DNA of 64,000 nucleotides, from positions 9,141,320-9,205,319 of the forward strand of contig JAGTTD010000007.1 of the NCBI GenBank assembly GCA_018398585.1. The letters are read 5' to 3'. This DNA is from Simmondsia chinensis (lineage: Eukaryota > Streptophyta > Magnoliopsida > Caryophyllales > Simmondsiaceae). Shown in pieces: positions 22,246 through 34,859 of the stretch. The notes beneath the pieces are model-generated. The model was not told the DNA's origin. It did not search any database and saw nothing but the letters and a program-made list of their open reading frames with translations. The translations under genes and the position numbers were made by a program. Each line of letters begins with the position of its first letter. Position 1 is the first letter of the stretch.

Positions 22246-22293
22246 AACAATCCTAAAAATGAAAACATATATTGCTATGGCAAAGACATTAAT

Positions 22294-23237
22294 TGTTGTG
22301 CCTTTTGTTATAGCTCGGCAAAATTTGAGACAAAGATTGATAATCGACAAATATTACAACGCAAGAAAGAAAAATTAAAAGATAAATCAAAAATGAAACA
22401 AGAACATCAAAAATATAACGTAGTTCAAATTCTTAAAAGATGGTCCTAACCCACAACTATCATTTCTAGAGAAGTATATCTACTATTATGATTATATTAC
22501 AGGTTACAAACCAGAACCAAATGCAAGAACAAATTACGAACAAATAATAGGATTCTAAGACATAAACCTTACACAATGAACATGTGGATGTATACTACAC
22601 ACTCACCACAACCACAATCTTTTCTCATGAACTGGAATAGCAACTAGGATTAGGGTTTTTGGAAGAGCAACGAAGGACAAAAGCAAGGAAAGCAAGAAAG
22701 AGAGAATCAGAAAAATGAAATGCCATTTTCTCTCTCCAAAAATCCCCCTTTTATACTCTTTAAGCCTCAACCCGCAACTCAACCTATATCGCCATCTTAG
22801 CCGTTGATTACATTGCGTCTAATGATCCATATTGTATAAAAGAAACACAATCTCAGCCGTCGTGAACATGACAAGCGTCCTAGGGAGGAAGCAGGAGATC
22901 GTGACGCGTCCTAAACAGTTAGATGTCTAGGGTTCCCGAAGCAATGCGGGGTACACAGTCAGTGGCACGAGCAAGTAATGACATGTGCCAGGAAAGGGCA
23001 AGATGGACATTGACCATAATGCCAAAAGTTTCAAAATCAGAATGGAGTAGCTCCTACTTTTCCCCTTGTTTACAATAATGCCAAGGTGAACATTAACCTA
23101 CCTAAAGCACCTAAAACACTATGTTTTGACTTAATCCATTTGTTAAACTTTATATTTTGGGACTTATAACCATATTATCTAATATAATCCTATGTATTTA
23201 TGTCATAGTTAATATATTTAGAGACCAATAATCATCA
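22294..23237 (-). repeat. 3' LTR of the nested-host copia element
   Basis: The 944-bp repeat pairs with 38,765-39,595. It is longer because the other copy lacks about 100 bp around its counterpart of 23,050-23,150. The adjacent plus-strand actctccaccc is the polypurine tract of the minus strand. Confidence 0.88.
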
Positions 23238-23840
23238 ACTCTCCACCCTGGTTACTATATAAACTAACTAATAGATAGACTCTAGTAAGGAGTGAAAGTC
23301 TTAGGAGTTCACCCTGGATCTTAGTGACCCTGGACTAAATTGATGCATTTTCTCAACTTATCCACTGTTACAATGTTTGTGCCCATATCAGCTGAGTTGT
23401 CATCAAGACAAATTTTCTGCAAATCAACTTTGTTTTCATCCAATTGTTCCCTAACAAAGTTCCTTCTAACAACAAATGATTTTGTCATGGTATACCAAAT
23501 TCTGACTAAGGACTAATGCAGACTGATTGTCAAAATATATCAATGGTGGATCTAACTCTAGGTTAATCTCAGATAGAAGACCCCTTAACCAAATACCCTC
23601 TTTAATTTCATTAGTTAAAGCTAGAAACTCATCTTCAGTGGTAGATAGTGTTATTGCTAACTATAGCTTTGATTTCCAGGAAATAGCTCCACCCTTGAAG
23701 GTGAAGAGGTATGTTATGGTTGACCTCCTAGGTCGCTTCCATGGTCCGAGTCTACATATCCTTTAAGTTTAGGGTCTGATTGGTCTCTACCAAATGTTAA
23801 TACTAAATTTGTGTTCTCTTTAATATACCTAAGAAGCTAT
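23238..23840 (-). pseudogene. RNase H region of the copia element
   Basis: Minus-strand reading gives the copia RNase H pattern: a SSAEAEF-like segment (LSTTEDEFLALTNEI near 23,650-23,605) and a segment around 23,560-23,530 corresponding to DNQSA. Frames are broken throughout. Confidence 0.65.
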
Positions 23841-25300
23841 TTAACCCCATCCCAATGTTCTTTTTCTAGGTTACTCATATGCCTTGACAATACACTCATT
23901 GGGTGTGCCAAATCAGGCCTTGTATAGGGCATTGCATATATAATTGACCCTATGGCATTAGCACAAGTTACTTTGGCAATTTGTTGTTTTTCTAAGTCAT
24001 TACTTAGACATTGTGCTACAAAAAATTTATAGTGATTTGCCATGGAGAATTTTTACAAGTTTAAAATCGATCATGTTAAATATTTGCCGATCTGTAATCA
24101 AACAAAACTTTACCTGAAGAATGGGATAGAGATTGACCAGCAAAAAAAATATATATGTTCAGTACTTTAACCAAATAACTCTGTTTGAGATAGTGAACTA
24201 TTTTTAGTGATATATTTCTGTTGATCTCCATGGCTAATATCTTTTTAACCTCTCCTTGGATCTTTCATATCAAATGAATTATTAGGCATTAACTTTTAGT
24301 TTATCAATCTTATTCAAAGACCTGCTTGCTAACAACATATCATCGATATAAATCAATAAGTAGATGGCATCATCAAAGTCAACATTCTTGTAGTAAAAAC
24401 AGGTATCATGAACACATTTGCTAAAGTCTTTTGAATTGGTCAAACCGTCTGTACCATTGCCTTGGAGATTGTTTCAGTCCATATAAGGACTTTTTCTAGA
24501 GACAGACCTGATCTTCTTTTCCGGGATTAATGAACCATTCTAGTTAAGCAATGAGGATCTCCACCTCAAGCTCACTACTTCAGTCCATACAAGGACTATT
24601 TCAAAAGACAGACATGGTCTTCTTTTTCAGGATCAATGAGCCCTTCTAGTTGAGCAATGAGGATCTTCTCCTCAAGCTCACCATGCAAAAAAGCAATAGT
24701 AACATCTATTTATTCAGGATACAAATCAAAACATGCAGTAAGAGCCATCAAAATTTTGATGGTTAAGTGTTTTACTATTGGTGAAAAGATTTCACTGTAT
24801 TAAACTCTCTTTTTGGAAAAAACCTTTGGCCACAAGTCTAGCCTTAAACCAAGGTTTCACAAGTAGTGTGTTGGGTTCTTTAACTTTGAAAACCCGTTTA
24901 GAACCTATTAACTTCCTACCCAAAGACTTAGGAACTAGGGTCCAATCTGGTTTGGTGTTTTTTTTTTTTTTTTTTTTTGAGACACTCCTTTTTAGTTGAT
25001 ATTGCATTTAGCCAATCTGCTGAATGTTTACTGTTAAATGCCTCGGTATAAGTGAGCGGTTCAATTTCCACATACTCTAGGGTTGTATGAACGACATAGG
25101 TTTTGCAATCAGCAAAGCCATATCTATTACGTGCCCTAATGTCTCTCCTTTCCCTATCCCAAGCAAGCTAGTAGTTATTTAAGTTTATTTCAATTAATTG
25201 GTTCGTTCCTCAATGCTCCTACCAATAGTGTTATGCTCTACAACAACATTTTCTATTCTAGCTTCCAAGTTAGTTGGGTAAATATGTTCAGGTGGGTTAA
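23837..25300 (-). pseudogene. Reverse transcriptase of the copia element
   Basis: The beginning lies near 25,000-24,800: WTLVPKSLGRKLI, VFKVKE, ARLVAKGFFQKE, the canonical copia RT opening. A catalytic YIDD is preserved at 24,350-24,339. The C-terminal part, 24,043-23,837, has GSIIYAMPYTRPDLAHPMS and EKEHWDGVK. A run of about 22 T (24,958-24,979) sits inside the opening. 24,471-24,583 is repeated at 24,590-24,704, covering the LHGELEEEI-like region, so the protein would be duplicated there. Stops and shifts separate these blocks. Confidence 0.85.
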
Positions 25301-25699
25301 CCTCAAATCCATACAATTCATGATCATATTTTCTATCTTTCAGCACTTGAACAAAGCTGCTCCAACTTGGGCTTGATTCAAGTAAGACATTTTTAACTCA
25401 TTAAAGGTCACATCCCTACTTATGATAATATAGGTTATGTTTCCAACCTTTATAAATATCATGTACCCTATCACACCACTTTGGTAGCCAAGAAAGATGC
25501 CCTTAACAACCCTAGGTTCAAGTTTTCCTTATGATTGGTGGGCATAGGCAAAACACCCTAACACTTTTAAAATAGAGTAATCTGCTAGTTTCTTAGACAA
25601 CATTTGTTCTAGGGTTTTAAGATCAATAGCAGTTGATGGGGATCTATTTATTAGAAAACTAGCAGTACTTGGTGCCTCACGTCAAAGTGTTCATTTAAA
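25300..25699 (-). pseudogene. C-terminal part of copia integrase, downstream of the nested retroposon
   Basis: Minus-strand reading resumes with a SSGLNEHF-like stretch at the retroposon edge. It is followed by INRSPSTAIDLKTLEQMLS, LKVLGCFAYAHQ and FLGYQSGV, the usual copia integrase end. It continues the frame broken at 27,962. Confidence 0.75.
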
Positions 25700-25710
25700 C
25701 CAGATGAAAA

Positions 25711-27950
25711 TAAATTTTTTTTTTTTGATAAGTCAGTTTGTATATATCAAAAAATCGCACCGATGTATGTTCATACATGAGTACGAGGGGCATACCCCAA
25801 GATGGCCGAAGCCTGCAAATGCAATCAAAAAGAAAGCACAAAGCGCAAAAGCAACAAAGAGGAAATACAAAGGAACATCAATGGAAACTCCTAAGTACAA
25901 GCCTCTAAGAAAAGGAGAAACAATGAGTAATAACAATGCGTAATAACAACAAAGAAGATCCTTAAACCCGAAAAAACAAGAGTGCACTCGAGCCCAGCCT
26001 TGGAAGAGAAATGAGATGTTGAAATTGCTTCTTCGAAACCGTTCACGTGTCATCATACTCAAAAAAGAAACAATCAAGCTCGTTGCAGCTCACAACAATC
26101 CTCGAAGCGGTCATGAGGCCGAAGTCGCAGACAAGCAAAGAGAAGAAGGGACATGGATGGTACTTGTGGCCCATTCTATGGCCCAGTACGTGAAGAGCAG
26201 TCCAAGTGGAAATAGACGGAGTCAGCCCGCTTCCAAAGCCATCACCATCATCAGCCCGACGATTGGCCCGCGGTCCAACATACTTGACCCAGTGAAGACC
26301 AAACTTCCCTCAACACATCCAACAAACCCACACGGACTATCATAGCGAAATCCAGGTGGGGAAAAGGGCCCCCAGCCAAAAAAAGGCTTCGGGATGGGGG
26401 AGGGAGGCCCGTGTGGGCCGAGCAGCAGGCCCAACACGGGCCCACAACAAGCCGTAAGGGCCTGAGAATCAAGCCCAATACGGGTAAAAACAGCCCGTGG
26501 GGCCTGACTGACAGGCCCTGTACGGGCAAAGAACTGGGCCTTTGGGCCCGGTTCATTAAAAAAAAAAATTTTGGTTTTATTTATTTTTTTTTTTTGGTTT
26601 GTTTTTGAGGGTGGGTCATGGCTCGTTTAGGCCCATTCCGAGCCAGTAGGTGAAGAGTAGACCAAGGGGAAATAGATGGGGTCGGCCCGGCCAAGACCAT
26701 CCCTATCATCAGCCCGACGATTGTCCCACACCCCAACCTTGTAGCCCAGTTAAAGCCCATAAAAAACCTTCAACCCAACCAACACTAGGTGGGCCTTTAG
26801 TGGCAAGCGCAAGATCATGGAAAGTACCTACAGCCCAAACCTAGACCCGAAGGCCCACTCCCATCGGGCCCGGACACCCCACAACATGTGGTCCCATCAA
26901 CAAGCCCAACACCACAAACCCTAGCACTCCCACAAACCCTAGCCGCCACAATCCGCCACCTTAACAAGCCCCCTCCCTCCCTAGCAACCCTAGCGGCCAC
27001 CAAGGAAAAGAGAGGAGAGAGAAAACACCGAGCCCGCAGCGAGCAAGAGAACCGGGAGACACCGACCATCCTTATCGACGAACAACATCGTGCCTGGAAA
27101 TTTTGATCGGAGAAATCCCAAAGCAATACAAATCTTCACGCAATGCATAAGACAAGCCCATGAATGAAGAAGCAAGAACAAAACGATGGTGAAAAGGGAG
27201 GAGAGAGAAATTAACCACCCACCTCCATAGACTTTAAACCAACCCACGTCCACCCCATAACTGGCCAAGTCAAGCACCATGATGACAAGCCAAGGCGAAA
27301 ATAAGATGGAAAGCAAGTTTTTGAATATTTTATGCCGGAAACCACCGCATGTGCCACCCTAGACTCGCTGGAATAAACAACCCGCCAAGCACCGGTCAAA
27401 AAAATTCAAAAAAACACCCAAATAGGGAAGGTACGAGATTCTAGGGATGTGATCCATGAAATCCGGACTTGCCATAACTGAAAGGATTTGGGGAAGATTC
27501 ATTGGAAACTTACCAAAAGTGAAAAGCCAAGCCATGGAAGGAAGAGAGAGAGAGAGAGCCGTGGCCTCCACCTCATGCCAAACGCTGAGCAAGGTTGATC
27601 AAGGGAGAACAATGAAGGTGACAGCAGCATGCCAATGGAGTTTCCTGCCAAGAAACAACGCGTCCTACGCAAGACCACGACCTCTGCCACACCTCCCTCA
27701 CTCACTTGTGTTTCGCCCTCAGTACCCAGAATGGAAATCAGTAAAGGACCATATCACGAGAAAGATCTCGAGACGACGAGCTCAGAACTGTAAAGAGCGC
27801 CGCCGTATGACGCCGGACGCGCCCTCACGCGCCGGTTGAAGGACTGCGAACAGCTCCACGTGCCGCCTCTGCTTGGCTGCCAGAAATCGCCCTTTGAGAC
27901 CTTCTCTCTCTTGTTTCTCTCTCTAGAAAGTTACAAATGAATCCTCCCTC
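25711..27950 (-). mobile_element. 2.2-kb poly(A) retroposon in the copia integrase, no RT recognised
   Basis: The 11-bp target duplication ccagatgaaaa lies at 25,700-25,710 and 27,951-27,961. A T tract at 25,715-25,726 is the poly(A) tail of a minus-strand insertion, preceded by tatatacaaactgacttatc, a 3' end like those of plant L1 LINEs. The 5' end (minus strand, about 27,930) begins with GA-rich sequence, as LINE 5' UTRs often do. The interior is GC-rich for this window and contains many GGCCC words. Only short overlapping frames are present, with no endonuclease or RT motif. It could be an internally deleted LINE or a retroposed transcript. Confidence 0.7.
26170..26790. repeat. Internal duplication in the retroposon
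   Basis: 26,170-26,345 and 26,625-26,790 share long stretches such as catcagcccgacgattg, with preceding gtgaagagnagnccaag words and following caacaaac/caaccaac. They lie about 450 bp apart. The stretch between has repeated cgggc and gggcc words. Confidence 0.65.
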
Positions 27951-27961
27951 CCAGATGAAAA

Positions 27962-28649
27962 ACAACATACACCTAACTCCATCTAAAATTGTTTTGTTCA
28001 TTCTTTCTGCCACATCATTCTGTTGGGGTGTTTTCTTAACTGAATGATGTGTTTTAATTCCTACTTTGGCACACAAAGCAGCAAATTCATAGTTGACAAA
28101 TTCTAAACCTTTATCAATTCTTAAGACGTTAATCTTATGTCTTGTTTGATTTTCAACAAGATTTTTCCATCTAAGAAAAGTTTGAATATTCATCTTTGGT
28201 TTTTAACAAATAAACCAATACTTTTCCTGAAAAATAGTCAACAGGGTAAAGAAAATAATATGCTTCACCATTTCTGGAACCCATGAGGATCCCCACAAAT
28301 CAGAATACACATAATCAATAAGACATTTAGTAGTATGCATGCCAGTCTTAAAAGCCAACCTATGATACTTACCAAAGATACAAGATATACAGAAAAGCAA
28401 TTTTGATGCACAATCAATACCCAACAATCCTTGCTTTTCCAAGACATTCAAACCTCTCTCATAAATGTGTCCTAACCTCCTATGCCATAGGTTTGTCAGG
28501 TCAGGTCTATCAGTTTTGATAGCATAAGACTCACTAGGAACTATCTCACCTTTCAGGACATGGAGACCATTATGGACCACTCCTTTAAGAACTCCAAGGG
28601 CTCCTTTAAAGATTTTTTTTATCTCACCTTGTCTGGCTCTTAGGATCAA
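27962..28649 (-). pseudogene. GAG-pre-integrase and integrase of the copia element
   Basis: The frame 28,649-28,203 has the zinc-binding region LTNLWHRRLGHI followed by CISCIFGK (His-His-Cys-Cys). Next is IDYVYSDLWG with the first catalytic Asp. In the frame 28,193-27,962 VLRIDKGLEF holds the second Asp and TPQQNDVAERMNKTI the catalytic Glu. It ends at RCMLF where the retroposon is inserted. The protein would join element DNA to chromosomes. A frame break at about 28,200 and the insertion prevent this. Confidence 0.88.
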
Positions 28650-29074
28650 CCCCCTTTGGTCTAACTATTCTCATGATATTAGGTTCCTTCTCATTTCAGG
28701 CACATGCCTCACTTCTTCTAGGATGCAGTCAGTTCTGTCAGACACCATAATACACACAGACTCGATGCCTACAACCTTACGGCCATAGTTATTTCCTAGC
28801 TGGACCTTTTATAATCAAGAAAATGAGTGCGGTTGGATGCCATGTGAAAGCTACATCCAGAATCTAACATCTATATGGCCGTGATCATATCAGAAGAAGC
28901 AACTAACACTCTGGGTATTCCGTAATCATCAGTTGGTTGGTTCTTGTTATTTCTTTCAAGACATATTCTTATAATATGACCTAGTTTGTCACATTTAAAA
29001 CATTTCTTTCTTCTATAGTCTTTCTTTCTTTTGTTTGAGGGGCAATTACTAGTCTTACTATAGGTTCTGATATC
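28650..29074 (-). pseudogene. Zinc knuckle and protease of the copia element
   Basis: Near 29,010-28,960 the minus strand encodes KKCFKCDKLGHIIRIC, a CX2CX4HX4C nucleocapsid knuckle. At about 28,870-28,830 it encodes MLDSGCSFHMASNRTHF, a copia protease with intact DSG. A stop lies just before this Met. The upstream side continues across the LARD-like insert into 38,322 in the same frame. Confidence 0.85.
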
Positions 29075-29079
29075 TTGTT

Positions 29080-30068
29080 TGTTGGTAGACTATAATTGAG
29101 CAGCTTGCTATTGTAGAGGGGCAAGTAGGTTACACAGACAATTAGTTGGATAAAAATTATAGCAAAATCATCACTATTCGCCCTGTAAAAGCAAAACTAA
29201 TACTATTCATCTAGTAAAGGCAAAATCAACACTATTCGCCTTGTAGAGACAAAATCAATACTATTCATCCAGTAGGGGTAAAAAACAACACTATTTGCCC
29301 AATAGGGATAAAAAAAACAACATTATTCGTCCAGTAGAGGTAAAAATAACATTATTTGCCAAGTAGAGGTAAAAAATAATATTATTCACCCAGTAGGAGC
29401 AAAATCAACTCTATTCTCTCAGTAGAAGCAAAATTAATACTATTCACCCAGTGGAGGCAAAATCAACACTATTCGCCCAATAGAGGCAAAATCAACACTA
29501 TTCGCCCAATAGGGTTAAAAAATAACATTATTCACCCAATAGAGATAAAAATAATATTATTCGCCCAGTAGTGGTGAAAAACAACATTATTTTCCCAATA
29601 GGAGGAAAATCAACACAATTCGCCCATTAGAGATAAAAATCAACATTGCTTGCTCAGTAGGGGTAAAAATTCACATAATTCGCCTATGTAATGACTAAAC
29701 AAATCAAACTTATCTATCTTCACTTTTTTTAAGATACATTTTAAAAATAATAAATAAAAAAAAACTTAATTTGTAAGAAAAGAAAAAAGGATACTTATCC
29801 AAACACTAAAAATATCATCCTACCACTGTAAATAGAGAAAAGGGGGGAATGAAAGAAGGGGAGAAAGAAGGAAGAGATAACAGGGATCTCGATAATCTTT
29901 AAGTAGCTTGAGTTTAACTTCTTCCCAAACACCTAATAAACACCACAAACAGGGAATATCTTGTCCAGCGTGCAACTAGAGCTTGAGTTCAGCTCATTCT
30001 AACAAACGCCACCTCATATAGAACTTCAATATGATGAATAAGCACATTAACCAAGTTCATCAGAAACA
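29080..30068 (+). repeat. 5' LTR of the LARD-like element
   Basis: About half of it (29,165-29,690) is a tandem array. The rest is unique and runs to catcagaaaca. Confidence 0.9.
29165..29690. repeat. LTR-internal minisatellite, about 29-31 bp unit
   Basis: Units resemble cactattcgcccagtagag followed by gcaaaatcaa. About 17 imperfect copies are present. The same array is in the 3' LTR at 37,430-37,960 with differences in some units, so it was part of the LTR before insertion. Confidence 0.9.
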
Positions 30069-30071
30069 TAT

Positions 30072-30089
30072 TGGCGCCGTCTGTGGGAA
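30072..30089 (+). other. Primer-binding site of the LARD-like element
   Basis: TGGCGCCGTCTGTGGGAA lies three bases after the LTR. TGGCGCCGT matches the complement of tRNA-Asp; the remainder is as commonly seen in Tat-type gypsy elements. Confidence 0.75.
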
Positions 30090-30289
30090 GGATCACAAGC
30101 TCACTCCTGGCTTGGTGTTCTTGTAAAATTCAAATATTTTTAACGTCATTCGAGGTAATTTTCAGCATTTTTTGGTGTTTAACGCATTTTTCTAACAAAA
30201 AGAGCTCATTCAAGCAAAACAAGTAAAAAATGCTCTCTACTATTCCTTTGAGCACTTTTATGCATATCAATACATGCAAAGAGGTATGT

Positions 30290-31970
30290 TTAAATAAGTC
30301 AAGTATTGTAACCTACTTTTTGCCTCTTTCTTATCTTTTCTTTGATCATTATAGCTAAATAGAACTCTTCAAGAGCTTCGTTCTGATATATAATTCAATC
30401 CATAACTCTTCATGGATTGAAAGTTATGATCGTTTTAATCTACAAGGTATGTTATATAACTAGCACTAGCGTTATTCGCCCGGTTCATCTTTTCACCTCT
30501 CTTTTATATTTTCTTTGATCAAAAACTCATCATATTTACATATAACTCTTCAAAAGCTTCATTTTAATATATATAATTCAATCTATAATTCTTCACGGAT
30601 TGAAAGTTATGATCGTTTTAATTTACAAGGTATGTTATATAACTCGCACCAACATTATTCGACCAGTTCATTTTTTCACATCTCTTTCATATTTTCTTTG
30701 ATCAAAAACTCAAAAAATTATTATATTTACATATAACTCTTTAAGGGCTTCGTTTTGATATATAATTCAACCCATAACTCTTCACAGATTGAAAGTTATG
30801 TTCATTTTAATTTAACAAAGTATGTTAGCACCAACGTTATTCGCCCTATTCATGTTTTCACCTCTCTTTCATATTGTCTTTGATCAAAAACTCAAAATAT
30901 TATTATATTTACATATAACGCTTCAAAAGGTTCGTTTTAATATATAATTTAATCCATAACTCTTCATGGATTGAAAGTTATATTCGCTTTAATTTACAAG
31001 GTATGTTATACAACTAGCACCAATGTTATTCGCCCGGTTCATATTTTCACCTCTCTTTCATAGTTTCTTTGATCAAAAACTCAAAACCTCATTATATTTA
31101 CATACAAATCGACAAGAGCTTCATTTTGATATATAATTCACTCCATAACTCTTCATGGATTGAAAGTTATATTCATTTTAATTTACGAGGTATGTTATAC
31201 AACTAGCACTAACGTTATTCGCCCGGTTCATCTTGTCACCTCTCTTTCATATTTTCTTTGATCAAAAACACAAAAAATCATTATATTTGCATATAACTCT
31301 TCAAGAGCTTCGTTTTTATATATAATTCAATTCATAACTCTTCATGAATTGAAAGTTATGATCGTTTTAATTTACAAGGTATGTTATACAACTACCACCA
31401 ACGTTATCCCTCCGGTTCATCTTTTCACCTCTCTTTCATATTTTCTTATATCAAAAACTGAAAAAATTATTATATTTACATATAACTCTTCAAGAACTTT
31501 GTTTTGATATGAAACACAATCCATAATTCTTCACAAGTTAAAACTTATCTGTGTTTTAAGTTACATGGTACGTTATACAGCAACCACAATTGAAATTCAC
31601 CCAATTCGAATTTTCACCTCCTTTTCATATTCTCTTTGATCCAAATCATAAAACCTCGTTATAGCTACCTAAGATACTTCCTGAGTTTCATTTTGACAGC
31701 GGATTCGTTCCATGATACTCGTGGATCGAAAGTTATGATTATTTTAAGTTAAGGGGTCAAGCTATATAACTATTACAAGATTAAAATGCTCACTTCATCT
31801 TTTCACCTCCTCTTTATGTTTTCTTTGATCAAAAGCTTTATAAGTCATCATAATTACATAAAATGCTTCAACAGCTTCGCTTTGATAGGTAATTAAATCC
31901 GTAACTCCTTACGGATTAAAAGTTGTGGCAGCCTTAAGTCACAAGGTCAAGTTACATCGCCCACCAAATT
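30290..31970. repeat. Tandem array of about 188-bp units in the LARD-like element
   Basis: About nine units repeat the words ataactcttcaagagcttcg, atataattcaatccataac, gattgaaagttatgatcg, ttattcgcccggttcat and cacctctctttcatattttc. Starts near 30,364, 30,544, 30,733, 30,918, 31,106, 31,294 and 31,483 give the 188-bp period. Later units are more diverged. No coding frame is conserved. Confidence 0.9.
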
Positions 31971-31979
31971 TTACCATCC

Positions 31980-33580
31980 GATGAACTCCCTACCTGGCGT
32001 TATCTACAACCAAGCATCATCCCTAAAACCTAGCGTTATTCTTGACACTTCGCCTACCACACCATAATCACCATCCCAAGCAAGCCGTGATCATTCTCAC
32101 TGACAACCGTCACTTCCGCGACGCTTGGGACTTCAACCACCATCCTCTCCAAAGTCTCCACCACATGATGTCTCGTTCACCGCATGTGGAGCTTCATCTT
32201 CCACCACCATTATCAATATTCCCGCCACATGTTGGCACCGGCATAACAGCCATATCCACTGCTGCCCTCGGTTGCACAACAGCTGCCACTGGCACACCAG
32301 TCATCACTGGTCGTTCGCCACCACAATGGTCAAACCCTTGCTCTCTCCTTCAAACCCGAATTTGGGTCAATTCTTATTATAATCTTAGTCTAATTTGATT
32401 TTGAAAGATTAGTTTTCCTTACTGTCTTAATTCAATTTAGCCCTAAATGGGTCAATTTTTGCTACCATCTCGATGTATTTCAACCCTAAATGAGCCACTT
32501 TTTACAATCCTTGTTCAAATCAATCATAAGTGCATTAATTGTTGTTACAATCCTAGTTTCATCCAATCTTGATTTGTTCCAATTCTCATTCAATGAAACC
32601 CTAATTGGATCAATTTTTATTGCGATCCTACTTCTGGTTAACTCTAGTTAAGCAAATTTTTTGTAAGTTTGGTTTACTCTTCATAGTAAATCAAATTTTG
32701 ATTAAACTAATTCTTGTTGCATCAAAGGTTCACTTCAATCCCAACTGAATCACCACTTGCGGGAGTTTTAGCCTGCTCAAGCCCTGATTATGTCAATTTC
32801 TATTCAATCAACTTTTAAGGAAATCAGTTTTTGTAGCAATCCCACTCTGATGGATTTTAAGCTAAATAAACATTTGCTAAGATTTCCAATCTAGAGCAGC
32901 TGTACTTCAACACACTCTTGCTATAACCTTCTAGTTCAACTAGGTTATACTTCGCTAGATCCTTACCCATAAATCGTCAAATTAACAATTAGACACGACA
33001 ATTCTAAATAAGGGCAATAAAGCAACAGAGTCACTAACCCTACCCTTAATAATTTTGAAATACAAAACGCACATTATCCTACACCAAAACATGAGTACAA
33101 ATCAAAGAACACATATAAGTATTGAGTTCTGAAATAGTAAAAGTACTTATAACAAGACGGCCAGATTACATGATTCATTCCAGGAGCTTTGTTTAGGCAC
33201 GTAAGAGACCTCATAACTCCCATGGAATTCACAAGGCATGTCATTTGGCTCTCTCCATCCATGACTAATCCAATTACTCCATGAATTTCTTATTGGCATA
33301 TTCCATACACCTACGAAGAAAATTCGGAAGCAAACAATTCATCCAAGGGGAAATCAATTGCTATTATGGTACAAGCTACTTGTCATGTGCCAGCGTGGCA
33401 ATTTCTTGCCCACAAAACGCTAGCAAAGGCTATTTAATCAAAAAAAAAAAGGGGAATTACTTAACTTATTTCATAAGCTGTAAGATATCACTATCTCTAG
33501 AAATCGGACGTGGCTATGGGCTAAGTTCCTTTTGAGAGATACTTTTCAGCCCTGCTAAATCAAACCAAATCAAAAGTCAA
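31980..33580. other. Unique part of the LARD-like interior, no gene recognised
   Basis: A plus-strand frame at 32,042-32,398 is rich in His, Pro and Ser without a domain. 32,400-32,850 has words such as ttgatccaatt and caatcctagt in loose repetition. The rest is AT-rich. Confidence 0.45.
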
Positions 33581-33639
33581 AAATGCATCCGATTCAGCAA
33601 TCGTTTAATAAGTATTGGGAGTTGGAAGACTTTGCCTTC

Positions 33640-34850
33640 ATCTGCGATTCCCTATCCATGGTGGCACAAATCATTTTAGGACAGTGGGACTTCGTCCCTG
33701 TTCACAGTCCGAACTTCATTTCAGCAGTGGTACAAATTATTTTAAGACGGGGGGACTTCGTCCCTATTCACAGTCCAAACTTCATTTCAGCGGTGGTACA
33801 AATTATTTTAGGACTGGGGGACTTCGTCCCTGTTCACAATCCGAACTTCATTTTAGGAATGGGGGACTTCGTCCCTATTCATAGTCCGAACTTCATTTCA
33901 ACGGTGGTATCCCTGCTCACAGTCCGAACTTCATTTTAGCGGTGGTACAAATCATTTTAGGTCTTAGGACTTCGTCCCTATTCACAGTCCAAACTTCATT
34001 TCAGCAGTGGTATAAATTACTTTTAAGACTGGGGGACTTCGTCCCTATTCACAGTCCAAAATTAATTTTAGCGGTGGTACAAATCATTTTAGGACTGGGG
34101 GACTTCGTCCCTGTTCATAGTCCAAACTTCATTTCGGCGGTGGAAGAAATCATTTTAGGACTGGGGGACTTTGTCCCGGTTCGCAGTCCAAACTTCATTT
34201 CAGCGGTGGTACAAATCATTTTAGGATTGGGAGACTTTGTCTCTGTTCATAGTCTGAACTTCATTTCAACAGTGATACAAATTATTTTAAGAACGGGGGA
34301 CTCCATTCCTATTCACAGTCCAAACTTCATTTCAGTGGTGGTACAAACCATTTTAGGACTGAGGGTCTTCATCCCCGTTCACAGACTAAACTTCATTTCA
34401 GGGATGGTACAAATCATTTTAGGACTGGGGGACTTCGGCCCTATTCACAGTCCAAACTTCATTTCAGTGGTGGTACAAATTATTTTAAGACTGGGGACTT
34501 AGTCCCTATTCATAGTCCGAACTTCATTTCAACGATGTTACAAATTATTTTAAGACTGGGGGACTTCGTCGCTGTTCACAGTCCGAATTTTATTTCAACA
34601 GTGGTATAAATAATCTTTAGATTGGGGACTTCGCCTCAGTATTCCCTTATTTTAGTAATAAATCCCTTTCACGCTGGAAGACTTCACTTCATCCATTTCC
34701 TTATCTTAAGTGGCGTGAACCATTTTGGCATTGAGGGACTTCATCTCAATTCACAACTTCAGCTTCTTCGTCCTAATGGCGCAAATCATTTTTCACGACT
34801 ATGGGACTTCACCCTCAGGTCACAGGCTAGGCATTACCTCCATCACAAAT
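33640..34850. repeat. Tandem array of 66-bp units in the LARD-like element
   Basis: About 17 units contain ggggacttcgtccctgttca, cagtccgaacttcatttcag and tggtacaaattattttagg. One unit lacks its first half (near 33,840) and the last units (after 34,620) are diverged. Because 66 is divisible by 3, frames stay open across units (for example 33,942-34,502). Confidence 0.9.
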
Positions 34851-34859
34851 GGTAAACCA

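Noticed and set aside
26016..27316. Overlapping ORFs of 60-127 codons in GC-rich sequence
   Set aside because: Stops are rare because of GC content. The frames overlap on both strands and none has a domain.
29165..29690. Regular repeats with unit near 30 bp, resembling a CRISPR array
   Set aside because: The units are contiguous without unique spacers, the array sits inside an LTR, is duplicated in the other LTR, and the DNA is plant nuclear.
33583..34502. Long plus-strand ORFs with a repeated GDFVPVHSPNFIS-like motif
   Set aside because: A 66-bp tandem repeat keeps frames open by arithmetic. There is no start context or domain, and it lies in a non-coding LARD-like interior.
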